From: Megalobrama amblycephala
Taxonomy: Eukaryota > Chordata > Actinopteri > Cypriniformes > Xenocyprididae
Direction: 5' to 3'
Assembly: GCF_018812025.1 (NCBI RefSeq)
Contig: NC_063057.1
Span: 17,293,638 to 17,357,637, forward strand
Length of the DNA: 64,000 nucleotides
The notes under the pieces are model-generated. The model had not been told where the DNA came from and made no database searches. It saw only the letters and a program-made list of their open reading frames with translations. Made by a program: the position numbers and the translations under genes. Below are positions 10,143 to 22,942 of the stretch, piece after piece (position 1 is the first letter of the stretch; every line of letters begins with the position of its first letter).

Positions 10143-10204
10143 GAAACTGTACCACTGATCATCATGTGGAAACAGCTTTAGCCAGTCAGATTCTACAGAC
10201 CCAT

Positions 10205-10208
<4 letters not shown>
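10143..10208 (+). pseudogene. Decayed C2H2 zinc-finger fragment
   Basis: Read in the frame beginning aaa ctg tac cac, the sequence gives KLYH*SSCGNSFSQSDSTDP*. This aligns with the last finger of the intact gene (KPYHCSLCGKSFSQLGGQQT, coded from about 8641). Nucleotide similarity is high, e.g. 'tgtggaaa-agctt-agccagt' and 'acagacccata'. The first cysteine codon has become TGA and a stop closes the end. It is a relic of a duplicated zinc-finger unit, cut off by a TA repeat. Confidence 0.7.

Positions 10209-10268
<60 letters not shown>
10207..10268. repeat. (TA)n microsatellite
   Basis: About 31 TA units. The following 10269-10574 bp contains no gene or repeat that I can identify. Confidence 0.95.
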
Positions 10269-10270
<2 letters not shown>

Positions 10271-10574
10271 TGCTGCCAAAATGAACAAAGTGTCATACTA
10301 CAATTTCAGCGTCTTACGTCTTACGAGTCGTGAACGAGGATTGACAACAGACCCGGAAGAGAAGACAATGCTGAATAAAGTCGTAGTTTTTGTTATTTTT
10401 GGACCAAAATGTATTTTCGATGCTTCAAAAAATTCTAACTAACCCACTGATGTCACATGGACTACTTTGATGATGTTTTTATTACCTTTCTGGACATGGA
10501 CAGTATACCGTACATACATTTTCAATGGAAGGACAGAAAGCTCTCGGACTAAATCTAAAATATCTTAAACTGTT

Positions 10575-10669
10575 TTCCGTAGATGAACAGAGGTCTTACG
10601 GGTGAGGAACGACATGAGGGTGAGTCATTAATGACATAATTTTCATTTTTGGGTGAACTAACCCTTTAA
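10575..10669. mobile_element. Terminal fragment of the 6288-7027 MITE family
   Basis: Carries gaggtcttacgggtgaggaa and the right terminus gggtgaactaaccctttaa; the other arm is missing. Confidence 0.7.
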
Positions 10670-10670
10670 T

Positions 10671-10729
10671 TAAACGCACCTGATCCAGTTAATCAAGTCC
10701 TTCAGGCTTATTTGAATACCACAGATAGG

Positions 10730-10767
<38 letters not shown>

Positions 10768-10920
10768 GGAACTAAACTCACCCTGCATCCCAACGTGCAT
10801 ACTATACACCCTAAATAGTATTTAGTATTGGATTTTACTAATGTCACATACTATTTAGGACGGATAGTACGCACACTGAGATACAGGCCCAGTCTGTTGG
10901 ACTAAGTTTGACACCCCCAG
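10671..10920. repeat. Interrupted interspersed repeat with (GT)n
   Basis: Begins with cgcacctgatccagttaatc and resumes with ttggaactaaactc, then ends gtttgacaccccca, like the 'hydrophobic-cap' cyprinid repeat also seen at 14545-14722. A (GT)n run (10733-10766) and a block with tactatttagg palindromes (10795-10875) interrupt it. From 10921 to 11500 I see no gene. Confidence 0.5.
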
Positions 10921-11499
10921 ATGTAAACTTAACATTATTGGACACTTTGCACACTCTCACTACTTAAATAGCCTATGTTTTAAAAGACTAAATAAAAACA
11001 TCTTTAGAAGTAAACTATGAATTAGCTCATAATGTACACTTTTTCTTTCCTATATAGTGAACACATGCAGTTTAGTCTATTAACAATCACTTACTAAACA
11101 ATGATCTTTCCCTATGTGTTACTGTATTCTAACTGCCCAGAGCTGACGCTGCGTTTTCAAAAGAACAGAGGCACTTTTCTTCCTCCTCCTCATCTTCATC
11201 GTGGGATCTGCCAGCGCGTTTGTTTGTCTTTTTTAAAACCTGAATTAGGCTAAAAAAAAAACGAGACTTTATATAAATATCTTAGCATTTAAAAAAAAAA
11301 AAGTCAAAAGAAATAGTTAAATCTCAAAACCAACAATCGGTTCATCGTTTAGCATAAAAGTATTTCACTATGTTTTCCCTGCTCGATTCATGATTCATAT
11401 TTTTATAGATGACATTTAAAAATCATTTTTTATATAATATTACTATTATAATATAATATTATAAACTTATAATATTTATTTTGTAATACTGTTAAACTT

Positions 11500-11573
11500 T
11501 TAATTTTTCCTGAGACGTCACTTCCATACCCGGAAGCGACTGCAGCAAGTAAACAGGACACGTATTCGGGTAA
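11500..11573 (+). promoter_or_regulatory. gcc1: Probable gcc1 promoter and non-coding first exon
   Basis: A small island with gagacgtca (CRE-like, 11512-11520) and cccggaagcgac (ETS-like CCGGAAG, 11529-11536) precedes aggacacgtattcgg|gtaaat, a plausible donor near 11570. It would splice to the acceptor tttgcag at 12123-12129, 42 bp upstream of the gcc1 start codon. This is inferred from motifs only. Confidence 0.5.
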
Positions 11574-11932
11574 ATACGATATTTCTGTCTTGAAAGACAA
11601 TTATATGAACAGTAAATGAAACTAAGAGCACATTCAGTTAACGTCTTATTCGCAATGCTTTTAAGTTTAAATATCGTGATGTGGGATTTAATGTAATGTA
11701 TTCTCACACCTTTACAACTGCCTAACTAAATAATTAGCTACAGACAACAAATGAGCTGTAAAATATAGTAAGTATTATCTTAAAATAACGGACAGCAGAA
11801 ACAGTCTCAAAGACAAACAAACAACAAAAACGCTAAATATCAAGTTATGAATGTTTATTAATTATTTCCTTATTTTGGCCAGTGCTTTAAATTGATAATT
11901 TTAAAGGGTGAAACAAACATTATTCACAAAAA

Positions 11933-11934
<2 letters not shown>

Positions 11935-11998
<64 letters not shown>
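11935..11998. repeat. (TA)n microsatellite in the gcc1 5' intron
   Basis: About 32 TA units, then gtgtgtg. The reading frames of repeated Ile-Tyr that cross it are artefacts. Confidence 0.95.
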
Positions 11999-12006
<8 letters not shown>

Positions 12007-12171
12007 ATATTAAAGGAATATTTAGTTTTAAAGCAAACAAATATTGTAAAAAGCTGCTTACATGTTTTCCACATGCCCTTCTTTCTTTCTTTCACATATA
12101 GAAGTCTTAAATCTGTATTTACTTTGCAGGTGGAGATCATATCGGAGAGTATGAAACCAGCCTGATACAGC

Positions 12172-15100
12172 ATGGACAAGTTCGGTATGAGCTTTGGCGG
12201 AGGTCCAAGCAAGAAGGATCTGCTGGAAACCATCGAATTGCAGAAGAAACAGCTTGTGAAGTATCAGACGCGTTTTAAAGATGTTGTCAGAGCGTACCAA
12301 AGCTTACTTAAGGAAAAAGAAGCCTTGGAAGCCAGCCTGAAGGTACTGACCGTTTCTCAGGAGGTTGATTTAAGCCAGCGTGGTGATAACCTGTCGTTTA
12401 GTGGTGCTACAGGAAATGCTGAACGATCCGACCTTGGGGATGACCGATGTTCACTTCACAGTGAAGACAGCCTGGATACAGCAGCCTCTGCTGAAACGGC
12501 CACTAGTGTGACCAGCAACAGCACTAAAGGAGACCAAATAGAGGAGGACCAAAGCTGTGCTGTAGATGGAGCCACCGCTGGAGCTGTTGTACATACCTTA
12601 CCCCAGCAGTCGGAGGAGGCAAGTGGGTCTGAGAGTGGCATCAGCACCAGCAGCAGTGGATGTATGGAGCCGCCACCACTTGCAGCAGACACAGACCGCC
12701 GTGTCATCCAACTAAAGACACAGCTGTCCACCCTGACCAGCTCCTTGTCGACCGTCACTCAAGAAAAGTCCAGAATGGAAGCTTCGTTCCAGGCGGACAA
12801 GCGGAAGATGAAGCTGGAACTGGAGGAGCTGCAGGCCAGGATGGAGGAAGATCTGAAGCAGCACCAAATGGAGCTTCAGAGTCTGCAGGAGCAGCTGGCG
12901 GAGAGCAAAGCCCGCGTCATCACCCAGCAGCACGAACGAGCGCAGGAGCAGGGCGATCATGCGCTCATGCTCCGAGAGCTTCAGAAACTCCTGCAGGAGG
13001 AGAGGGGACTGAGACAGGATGCCGAACTCAAACTGGAGGACGCCCGGGAGGCGTTGGCTGAAGCCATGCAGGCAGTAGACCGAGGGCTAGATTATGAATC
13101 GCAGCTAAAAGAGATCACTCAGGAACGAGAGGAGCTGAGGAAAAGCCTGAAGGCTGCAGCGGCGGAGAGGAGTAAACCTGACCCACGTGTGGAGGAGCTC
13201 CAGCAAGAAATTGCAGACCTCAAAGCTCACTTCAATCAGCAACTTCAGCAGGAAATCAGAAAGGTACTTTTTAAAAAGGCCAGATCTTACAGTTTTCTAG
13301 CATTCCTTCTAGTCATCGTAAAGACTATACCCCACTTAATTAAACAGGCTGTTTTTGTTATTCTACTTTTACAGTTGACCATTTTTATTCAAATTTCTTA
13401 TTTATTATAAATGATTTATCGTGCACATCATTATTTGTTTTAATTCATGAGCTCTCGTAATCTTTAATCAAAGTAACTTCCCCTCCTTCTTGCAACAACA
13501 GCTCTTCTCTTCTCTGATGACGTTCACTGGTCCGAGGGCAGGACAACCTGTCACTCACATGAGATCACAGCGATAGCAAACAACAACGTTCCAACCATCC
13601 AGTCAATTGCTGATGGACAAAATCAAGTCCTGAAAATGTGTTTTCATTTTTGAGAAGCCGTTTCACTTTGATATACGTCACAAAAGAGAAGAAAAGGCTA
13701 TCGCAACTTCTGTTTCATGCTGACTTTAAGAGTGTATACATATTAGTTATACTATGATTAGCTAATCCGCATTTTCCCATTGTTTTTGGGGACAGGCCGA
13801 GTTGTTGAATATTAAATAAATTAAATTAAATGTATAATGCATGATATATCCATACCAGCCTATACTAGATTTGGTTTGAAGTCGCAGTGTAATGGAAGTA
13901 GCGACATATCTTTCTTCTGTATTGTCATACATCCAAGTGAAATGGATTATCTGAAAAGAAAAAAAATGAGGGTGAGACTCGGTTCTACACATCATTTGTA
14001 TATTGAATGGAGGCAAATCTGAGTTTAAGTGGAGTAAATGATTGTGAATCCAGCATATGTCACCGGAGAGAATTGTGTCGTTTCACCAGAATTTTCAGTT
14101 ATGACATTTTGATTAAAAATTAAGAAGGGAAAAAAATAATAATAAATAAATAATTAAACATACATGGATGAATTGTTCACAACAAAGTCAATAACATGCA
14201 TTTTAAAAATAATAAGAGTGAATTTTCATTTCACTTTAATATCGGTATCAATTTTATTATTATTTATTTATAGACTAATATTTAAAGACACTAATAATTT
14301 AATGTAATCTTTAGTAAATCTCAAAATAAACAACATAATGTTGTGATGCCTAAATTCACTTAAAAGTATTCATAATGATTTATTTTTAATTATTTTTAAT
14401 TTACTCAGACATAATATAGAATTTTGATATTGTCCATTTATCAGTTAATTGGTGCATCCCTAGATAATCTCATTATGTTCATTAAATTGCCTCTATTTGC
14501 TCACTAAATTGGCCTGGTTGATGTAATCATACTATTTCATACAGTCCTGTTCCTGGATGGCCAGTGTCTTGCAGAGTTAAGCTCCATCCTGCTCCAACAC
14601 ACTTGCCTGGATATTTCTAGCAATCCTGTAGACCTTGATTGGTTGGTTCAGGTGTTTAATTAGGATTGAAGCTAAACTCTGCAGGATAGTCGACCTCCAA
14701 GAGCAAGATCGGACACCCCTCGTCTATTGTTAATCTAAACATTTATTCTTATTTCTTACTCATATGTAGGTGGCACAGCAAGATGAGCTTCTCCGAGAAC
14801 AGGCACAGATGGAGGAGGCACGAGTTGCCAGCCTTGAGGAGCGAGTATCTGAGCTCTCTGAACTGCTGGGTGCCTGCGAGAAGGCCAGACAGAAGGACCA
14901 ACAGAACGCTCAGAGGCTGCGAGAACGCATCCTTCAACTCGACACCGAGAACAAAACCCTCGCCATCGCAGCAGTCAACAGGACGACGACTTGCGATCTA
15001 AACATTGACGACACCAACTTGAACGTGGACGTGTTAAAGGACAAACTTGAGAAGGTAAAGAAGTTACTCCTACTGGCTGCACAAAGATCTCAAGACCAGA

Positions 15101-16080
15101 GTCTGGACATCGAAAAACTGCTAGGAGAAAAGGACAAGGAAGTCTCAGAGGGAGAGAAGGCGTCAGCGCTCCACTACCAGCAAGAGCTCCGGCAGGTAAG
15201 GGAGGAGTTCGAGCGTTACAAAATGAGGGCTCAGGGTGTTCTGAAAAACAAGAACGCAAAAGACGGCAACCAGTCTAAAGAGTTAGAAGAAGCGCGTGAC
15301 CAGCTGGCCGAGCTGAAAGAGAAGTACATCAACCTTCGCATTCTTTCCGACGAAGCGGAAGCGCAACACAAACGGGACCTGGAGGAGCGGCAACTAGGGC
15401 TTGTAGCGCTCCAGCAGGCTCACAAACAGGAAGTCGAAAGGCTGGAGGCTCAACACAGGGAGAGTTTCTTGCGGCTTGAGGAAGAGCTACACAAACAGAG
15501 AGATCGCACAATGGCCCTGCTTGCAGAAAAAGACCTCGAGCTGGAGCGACTTCGGGCTGCAGCGGTGATCAGTTTTGGAAGCCATCAGAGGAACGCTACA
15601 AATAACAGCACAGCGATGGAACGTGGTGACCCAGAGGAAGCTGATCCAGAACAAGAAGAAAGTGACATTATCACTCAAGCTCTAAAACTGTCTGGGCCCA
15701 ACGAGCCAACTTTATTGCTCTACGCCGAACAGCTGTCCCGCAAAGAGGTGGAAGTGGCCGCCTTGCGTAAACAAAAGCATCGGCTAGAGGAAGACTTGCA
15801 CCAGCTACAAGGAAAGCTGATTGCAAAGGGGGAGAGGCATGAAGAAGAGGTTGCTGAGCTACGGTGCCAGTTGGACAAGCATATTCGGGACCAAGGAAGA
15901 GATGGGGCCAACCTCGAGTACCTCAAGAACGTCATTTATAGGTTTCTCACACTCCATGACACCAGGGGGCGCCAGCAAACGCTCACGGCCATTTTGACCA
16001 TTTTGCACTTTAGTCCTCAAGAGAAACAAGCCGTGCTGAAGCAGCAGCCACACAATTGGTGGACGGCAGGGATGAGATGA
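12172..16080 (+). CDS. gcc1: GRIP and coiled-coil domain-containing protein 1 (GCC88 golgin)
   Basis: Two coding exons, 12172-13263 and 14770-16080 (TGA), give 364 + 436 = 800 residues, against 775 in human GCC1. The start MDKFGMSFGGGPSKKDLLET is diagnostic. A low-complexity Ser/Glu/Thr region (about 75-175) follows, with SEEASGSESGISTS. From there to about residue 735 the sequence is almost unbroken heptad-type coiled coil rich in Gln, Glu, Leu and Arg. The C-terminus from residue ~742 (DGANLEYLKNVIYRFLTL ... QQTLTAILTILHFS) is the GRIP domain, which binds Arl1-GTP and targets the protein to the trans-Golgi. GCC1 tethers endosome-derived carriers at the TGN. The intron ends in tatgtag and keeps phase 0. 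The start is fixed by conservation and by the acceptor just upstream. dennd6b lies tail to tail. Confidence 0.97.
14545..14722. repeat. Short interspersed inverted repeat in the gcc1 intron
   Basis: Contains gttaagctccatcctgctcc and, inverted, gattgaagctaaactctgca, with gacacccct at one end. It is a common cyprinid MITE type. The rest of the intron (13264-14544) is AT-rich with no gene visible. Confidence 0.6.
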
Positions 16081-16849
16081 TTCAAACGAGTTGAGAAGAG
16101 AGACTTTATGATTCTACTGTGCTGAGATTGACCACTTTTTGTGTGCAGTTTGAGAAGATACCAAATAACAGGAGCAACAATGTGGATATGTTTCCGATAA
16201 TGACATATATACTCCAACTATTGCATGACAGGATATTAAACACTACGAACGGTTTGAGTCCAGTATTGGATAATGTATCGTCCATCATCCAGTACCTCCG
16301 TCCTGTGCAACATAATATTAGATCTTGACATTTTGTCTTCAATCTGTGTAATCAACCGAGTTGGGTGCACTAAAATAGTGTTGGTGATTTTGTATAATAA
16401 CTGGAAACAATGTAAAACTATTTGGATGAAAGGTTAACATCTACAGAATGGGTTATGCCAAAGAAAACACTCTCAAATGGACTTTACAATGACATTGAAA
16501 GCTCCAAGACTTCTAAGAGGGAAACTAGCAAGTAATGCCTTCAGACAGCAGCACTTTTCATATATCGTCATGGTGAACTCCATGCATATATTTAACACAC
16601 AAAACTAATTCCATGAGTTCTAATGAGAATATTTGATTAACTTTAAAAATTAAGTAAAAAATCATCAGCTGCTTTGAGTTTGGTTTTGGTTGGTTCTGTT
16701 TTTTCCTGCCATAGTCTAGGGCATTAGATGAATACACGGTTACCTCTTAATATAAGCTGTAAATATATATTATGCTTTTTTTGTTTAGTTTTGTTTTGAG
16801 AAAACAAACTACAGATCATTTTCAGTGTCTTCATGGTTTCAGTCTTCTA

Positions 16850-16904
16850 AATAAATTTTATCAGTCAGAAATGTATATTTTCAATCTTTGACCAAAACAA
16901 TAAA
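16850..16904 (+). other. gcc1: Poly(A) signals of gcc1
   Basis: AATAAA at 16850-16855 and again at 16899-16904 end a 3' UTR of about 0.8 kb that starts at 16081. No open frame in this stretch shows conserved protein features. Confidence 0.65.
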
Positions 16905-16924
16905 CTATTTTGATCTCTTCAGCA

Positions 16925-18886
16925 TTTTATGTTTTTATATTAGTGTATAAATACAATATATACTTTTTACTTAGAATTTGTAAAATCCATCACTCCAATG
17001 CATAAGCAACTTTTTAAAATATTTTATTATTTTCAGCCACACAACACAATCATGTTTCTTCAGTTTGTAATATCATTAAAAATAACAGTATTAGTAGTAT
17101 AAAATACAAAGTAATAATATGGAAATAATAAAAAAAAAACTCTACTACTAAATGCTTAGCTGATTATCATAAGAACAACATGTTAAAGAATCTACAATGT
17201 GAAAACTGTTATTAAAAACAGGTGCTCCTTGCATCATTTAAAAAGACTGGCTGAATTCAAAATACTATTACTATTTCTGCCATTTAAATATATAGTGAGA
17301 CAGAAATACTGAGTAGTATGGTATTCAAATTCACCCAGTGTTTCCCAATCTGGTCTTGGAGTTTCCCAACTGCTCATTTTGTACATGTCCCTGATGATAC
17401 AATCAATTCATCTTATGAGCACTCGAATAATGAGGAGATGAGTTGTATCAGGTGCGTTACATTAGGGAGGCATCCAAAAATGTGCAGTGTTTCGTGGTCC
17501 TCCAGGCCGAGGACTGAGAAACATGAATAAGCGTACAACTAAAATATGAATAATCATCAAACACCTGTTTGTACACCCAAACTCTTACTGCTGGTCAGTT
17601 CAAACATAGACTTTAATAATACATTCCCAACCATAAAAACACAAAACATGGCTCTTTAAAACAAACATTTTATAATATTGGAAAGTTTGGCAACCATTTT
17701 AATAAATAAAAAGAAAACTAATCAAGCAATCACAGAATGTGCTACAAAAACTTAGGTCAAAATATGCGTAAAAAGTGCAAACCTGCAAACAAAAAGTGCT
17801 GTAGAACAACTAAATAAGGTTCAGGTTGTATCAAAAAAGGAACATTCATGACTGGCAAACACAATATATACTGAGTATCATATACATGATGGTATTGTGT
17901 TTTAATGACATTGATGAACTTGACCTTTTCCAATGACAAAATTCATTATGAACCACCACCTAATACGCTCATGTGACCAGATTTCACTGCTACTGCTCAG
18001 TCATTCATAAATCCTGGAAAATATTAAAAGATTTATAATAAAATGATACTGTCAATAATGATTAATCGAAAACTAGACTGATTTTAATTGATAGTCTTAA
18101 TCCAGAGTTTGTTAATCAGGCCCTGATTGAGATCAAATCTAAAATGTCATAAAATTGCTTATACAATTAGCTCCTAATATAAAAATAATAAAAACTGGCC
18201 AAACAACAGTGTGCACAGAGGTGTTCCTGTGCAAAGGTTAAAGGTCAGGTAAGGTGTAAATGCATAAATAAATGCCAAAAGTGTTGCCGTGTATTTTTAG
18301 AGTCAGGTTTGCTAGTGTTCCATAATGTAATAACTAACACTACCACCAGAATAAAAGTGTTGATATTTATTAAATTATAAATAAATCCAACACGTCATAC
18401 ATATAAATATCATTCACTGCATATGCTAAATAAATGATTAATATGCTTAAAAGTCACATTTTTCATTCTTTTTAATCAAGCTATTTGACTAAATGTTGAT
18501 TTATAAAATAAATTTTATGTTCATGCAGTGCTAAATGACTGCAGGCTATATTTAAATACTTGATGCTTGTTAAAATGCAATTTAGCAGATGTTTAAAATC
18601 TAGTATGAAGCCTAGCTGAGGTCTTAAAATCTAAGAATCAATGTTTTCTGTGTTCTTCTTGTGTCATATAGAACCTTTGTATAGCAGTATCTGTTGTTTC
18701 TCTTCAGTACTGTACATCCAAAATGAAAGGCCTCGTATTGGTAGTGTATGGGTTTACCAGAAGAAGAAAACTGGGTTGATACCTGTGCAGGTGTCATGGG
18801 TTCATATACGGCTGGTATATTCTGGACAGACAGTCTTATGTATTTGTCAGTGGATCTGCTGGTCAGTGTTCACGTGAGTCTGATTG
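16925..18886 (-). other. Convergent intergenic DNA and presumed dennd6b 3' UTR
   Basis: No coding exon was found here. The minus-strand transcript of dennd6b must end somewhere in it; TTTATT at about 17023 and several AT-rich hexamers are candidates, but none is decisive. A repeat fragment (about 17332-17525) starts ccagtgtttcccaatctggt and ends ccaggccgaggactgagaaa, an inverted-ended element. Confidence 0.5.
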
Positions 18887-21800
18887 TCATTGTCTATGTA
18901 ATAGTGTCTGTAGATCCTCTGGCAAGGAGCTGATGATGGTCTGGATGGATTGCTCTAATCTCTCCAGAAGTTCTTCTTTCACTGGAAGCTGGTGTTTTCT
19001 AGCTCTCATCTGTGTAGGACATATAAATAAAGAGAGAAGCTTCAGGCAAATGTCTTAAGGTAAAACACAAAGAAGCAGCTGCTTAAGTTTCACTCACCAG
19101 TTTCTCCCTCAACTTCAGGATGAGGTCAACAATCTCTACCTCTGATTTGTCTTTGGTCCACGTCAGCAGATCCTGAATTAATGAAAACAAAACCAGAATC
19201 AAATTAAGGGTGCGTTCACACTTGGCATGTTTGGTTTGATTAAAACGAACCCTGGTGCGATTGCTCTGTTAGTGCGTTCAAGTGTGAACGCTGCCATCTG
19301 AACCCTGGTGCACACCAAACAAGTGGACCGAGACCGCTGAAAAGATGGTTCCAAATGAACTCTGGTGTGGTTCGAATGATATATGAATGCAACATGGACC
19401 AAAGACATTTAAACAAACCAAAAACAGGAAGATGAGACCCTAAAAAGGCTTCTCGTCAGTCATGATGTTGCCAAAAGAACCGCGTCCATAAACACCGAAC
19501 AATCAGATTGTGAACGTGTCCCTGTTTTTTTTTTTTTTTTTTTGGTCTGGACCAAATGAACCGAACTACAAGTGTGAACACTCTAAATGACCCATTAAAG
19601 GAGTCATTTATAAATGAAAATTAGCATTATTCTTTACTCACCCTCATGTTGTTCTGAACTCGCAGGATTTTCTTTCTTCTGTGGAACACAAAAGAAGGAT
19701 TTTGAAGAACTGCACTGGTTGCGCTTTTCCATGCAACTCAAAAAAGACTGAAATTTAAGTGGTTATTCACTGAAAATGTTGACATCCTGCTCTCAATGGT
19801 TTCTTTAAGTTCTTTTTAAAGGTGCCGTAGAACGCATTTTCAAAAGATGTAATATAAGTCTAAGGTGTCCCCTGAATGTGTCTGTGAAGTTTCAGCTCAA
19901 AATACCCCATGGATTTTTTTTAAATTCATTTTTTTAATTGCCTATTTTGGGGCATCATTAAATATGCGCTGATTCAGGCTGCGGCCCCTTTAAATTCTCG
20001 TGCTCCCCGCCCCCCGAACTCTCGACTGCCTTAAACAGCATAAACAAAGTTCACACAGCAGCATGTCTAATCGCGTAAGTATGGTATTTATTTGGATGTT
20101 TACATTTGATTCTGAATGAGGTTGAGGTTTTGCTCCGTGGCTAACGGCTAATGCTACACTGTTGGAGAGATTTATAAAGAATGAAGTTGTGTTTATGAAT
20201 TATACAGACTTCAAGTGTTTAATAATGAAAATAGCGACGGCTCTTGTCTCCATGAATACAGTAAGAAACGATGGTAACTTTAACCACATTTAACAGTACA
20301 TTAGCAACATGCTAACGAAACATTTAGAAAGACAATTTACAAATATCACTAAAAATATCATGTTATCATGGATCATGTCAGTTATTATTGCTCCATCTGC
20401 CATTTTTCGCTATTGTCCTTGCTTGCTACCTAGTCTGATGATTCAGCTGTGCACATCCAGATGTCCTGCCCTTGTGTAATGCCTTGAACATGGGCTGGCA
20501 TATGCAAATATTGGGGTCGTACATATTAATGATCCCGACTGTTGCGTTGTCGGTGTTATGTTGAGATTCACCTGTTCTTCAGAAGGTCTTTTAAACAAAT
20601 CAAATTTACATAAGAAGGAGGAAACAATGGTGTTTGAGACACACTTATTCAACTATGCCGAGGTAAATTCAATTTTCCATTCTACGGCACCTTTAATAAT
20701 CGGTTGATCCATTTTCACAAAACCTGATGGTATGATTCATTCATTCATTCACGAAATGAATCAATCTGATCGAGAAAATGTAGTTAAGAACAGCTTAAAT
20801 TGCAGCCTGTTCCTCACTTAATGTGATCATATAGTTTCAATAAACTATAGAAGAATAAAGCGCATACACTACTGTTCAAAATTTGGGGGTTGGCAAGATT
20901 TTTTTTATGAATTTGAAAGAAGCCCCTTAAATATTCACTAAGGCTGCATTTATATAATCAAAACTATAGTAAAACATCAATATTGTGATATTATTATTAT
21001 ATAAAAAATAAATGTTTTCTATTTTAATATATTTTATAATGTAATTTATTCCTGTGATAGGAAAGCTGAATTTTCAGCATCATTACTCCAGTCTTCAGTG
21101 TCACATGATCCTTCAGAAATTACTCTAATATGCTGATTTGGTGCTCAATTTTTTATTATCAATGCTGAATTAAGCATCAATTTCTTTTAAAAAAGCCCAC
21201 AAACATTTGAACAGTAGTGTTAGTTATATACTGTAGGCTACTGTTACTACTACTTTTATGATTCATTTTATAGTGGTTTTGCATCCTTTTTGACGCCTCA
21301 AAGTCTCGGTTTACATTCAATGTAATTGCATGGAACAGAGCGACCAGTTCAATTCCTCAGAATTTCTCTTTTTGTGTTAAACAGAAGAAAAACTCAAACG
21401 AGTTTGGAACAACTTGATTGTTGGATTATCATTTTTGTGTGAGCAAATTCTTTATTTGCACACAGAATTATAATAGTATGAGAAGAGACCAAATCCAGAT
21501 CCAATATCATACTCACAGCGGCACAGATGGCTTCTAAATGAAGACATTCCACTTTTTGAGTCATCTCTTTGTGCCTGAGCCGATACCAGCCATCAAAATT
21601 TGGAGAACGGAAAAAACGCCTGAAAGTCACATATAAACAGTTATTAAATTATATGCACGATTAACAGGAAGTTTCAGTCATTAGTTCCCAAATGTCCTGG
21701 GCTGCGTTTCTTGAAACGATCATAAGCCTAAGTAGAACAAACAGATTACTGGTCCCAATGGGCTTACGATGCTTTTGAAAACACAACCCTGGTGTGTTAC

Positions 21801-22874
21801 CTGTACAGGCCTGTCCAATCTCCTTTCAGCATTTGTTGCAGCCCTGCTTGCTCCAGGGTCTTCATGAACTCATCTTGACTGAAGGACCGGATCTGAGGAG
21901 GTGTCTGAGACATAAACACAAACACAACTATTATATTTAAGGTCCCAAATAATCATTTTAATAATCAAGTGCCTTATATATGTCTTCTTAATCTGATATA
22001 CATGATCTTGAACCAACCTTCCATGGAGACACAGACCTCTGCGGTGGCATGAGGCTTTCCAAATACCTTTCCTAAAGAAAAGAATGGGTGTGAAGCTCAA
22101 GACTGTTTAGTGAATGATATAGCTCTGAACTAGTGTCAAAAGTACCGACTTCGATACCAAGTTGATACTGAAATTTAAAAAAATGTGATGCTTTAAACAC
22201 TGTTGAGCGGATTCTCAAACACCTCTGATTGGCCATTGTGTTCACACACTCAACATATATGTCTGTGATTGGCTACAATGATCAACGCTTCAAAAACATG
22301 TTGTAAATGGACATCAATGACACTCTTCACTGAGCGCTTACACCGATACACTGATAGACGCCCGCTTTCATACGCTCCCAATTTCAAAATGCTTTTAAAT
22401 TCAAATAATTCCGTGCATTGATCAGTGTAGCCAATCACAGACATATATGTTGAGAACGTGAAAACAATGGCCAATCAGAGGTGTTTACGAATCCACTCAA
22501 CGGTGCTCAAAGCGTCACATTTTTAAAATTTCGGTATCAACTTGGTATCGAAATCGGTACTTTTGACAACACTACTCTCAAGGTGCAAAAGAACTTCACC
22601 AGTGGAAGAATGAAACTCTGTGTCTGCTCCAACAGATGCCGCCTCAAAATGGCACTCTGCACCTCTGATGGCCTTTTTTTCTGAATACCCTGAAAGAACA
22701 ATTAAAAAACAAAGTGAGACGTTACACAAACTATAGCTTTAAACTTAAATATTTAATTTTGCATTATCTGACATCAGTAGCTTACCTTTAAGAGTCGTTT
22801 GATGAGGGCTTTGTCTTTGTGTAAGAATGTCTTGTACGCTGTGTAAATACCTTTATAAGAAGAGAAAAAACTAA

Positions 22875-22942
<68 letters not shown>

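Larger units (their letters stand above)
19600..21430. repeat. Host element split by two later insertions
   Basis: The left part (about 19600-19812) has ttactcaccctcatgttgtt and atgcaactcaaaaaagactg. The right part (about 21285-21450) has the inverted counterparts tttgacgcctcaaagtct, gcatggaacagagcga and gtttggaacaac. The element between was disrupted by the insertions at 19816-20696 and 20866-21222. Confidence 0.55.

Noticed and set aside
11892..12233. Frames of repeated Ile-Tyr across the gcc1 5' region
   Set aside because: They read through a (TA)n run and the antisense of the gcc1 start; no conserved features.
12456..15935. Several 60-100-residue antisense and alternate frames inside gcc1
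   Set aside because: Shadows of the GC-rich, stop-poor gcc1 coding exons; the real frame gives the full golgin with a GRIP domain.
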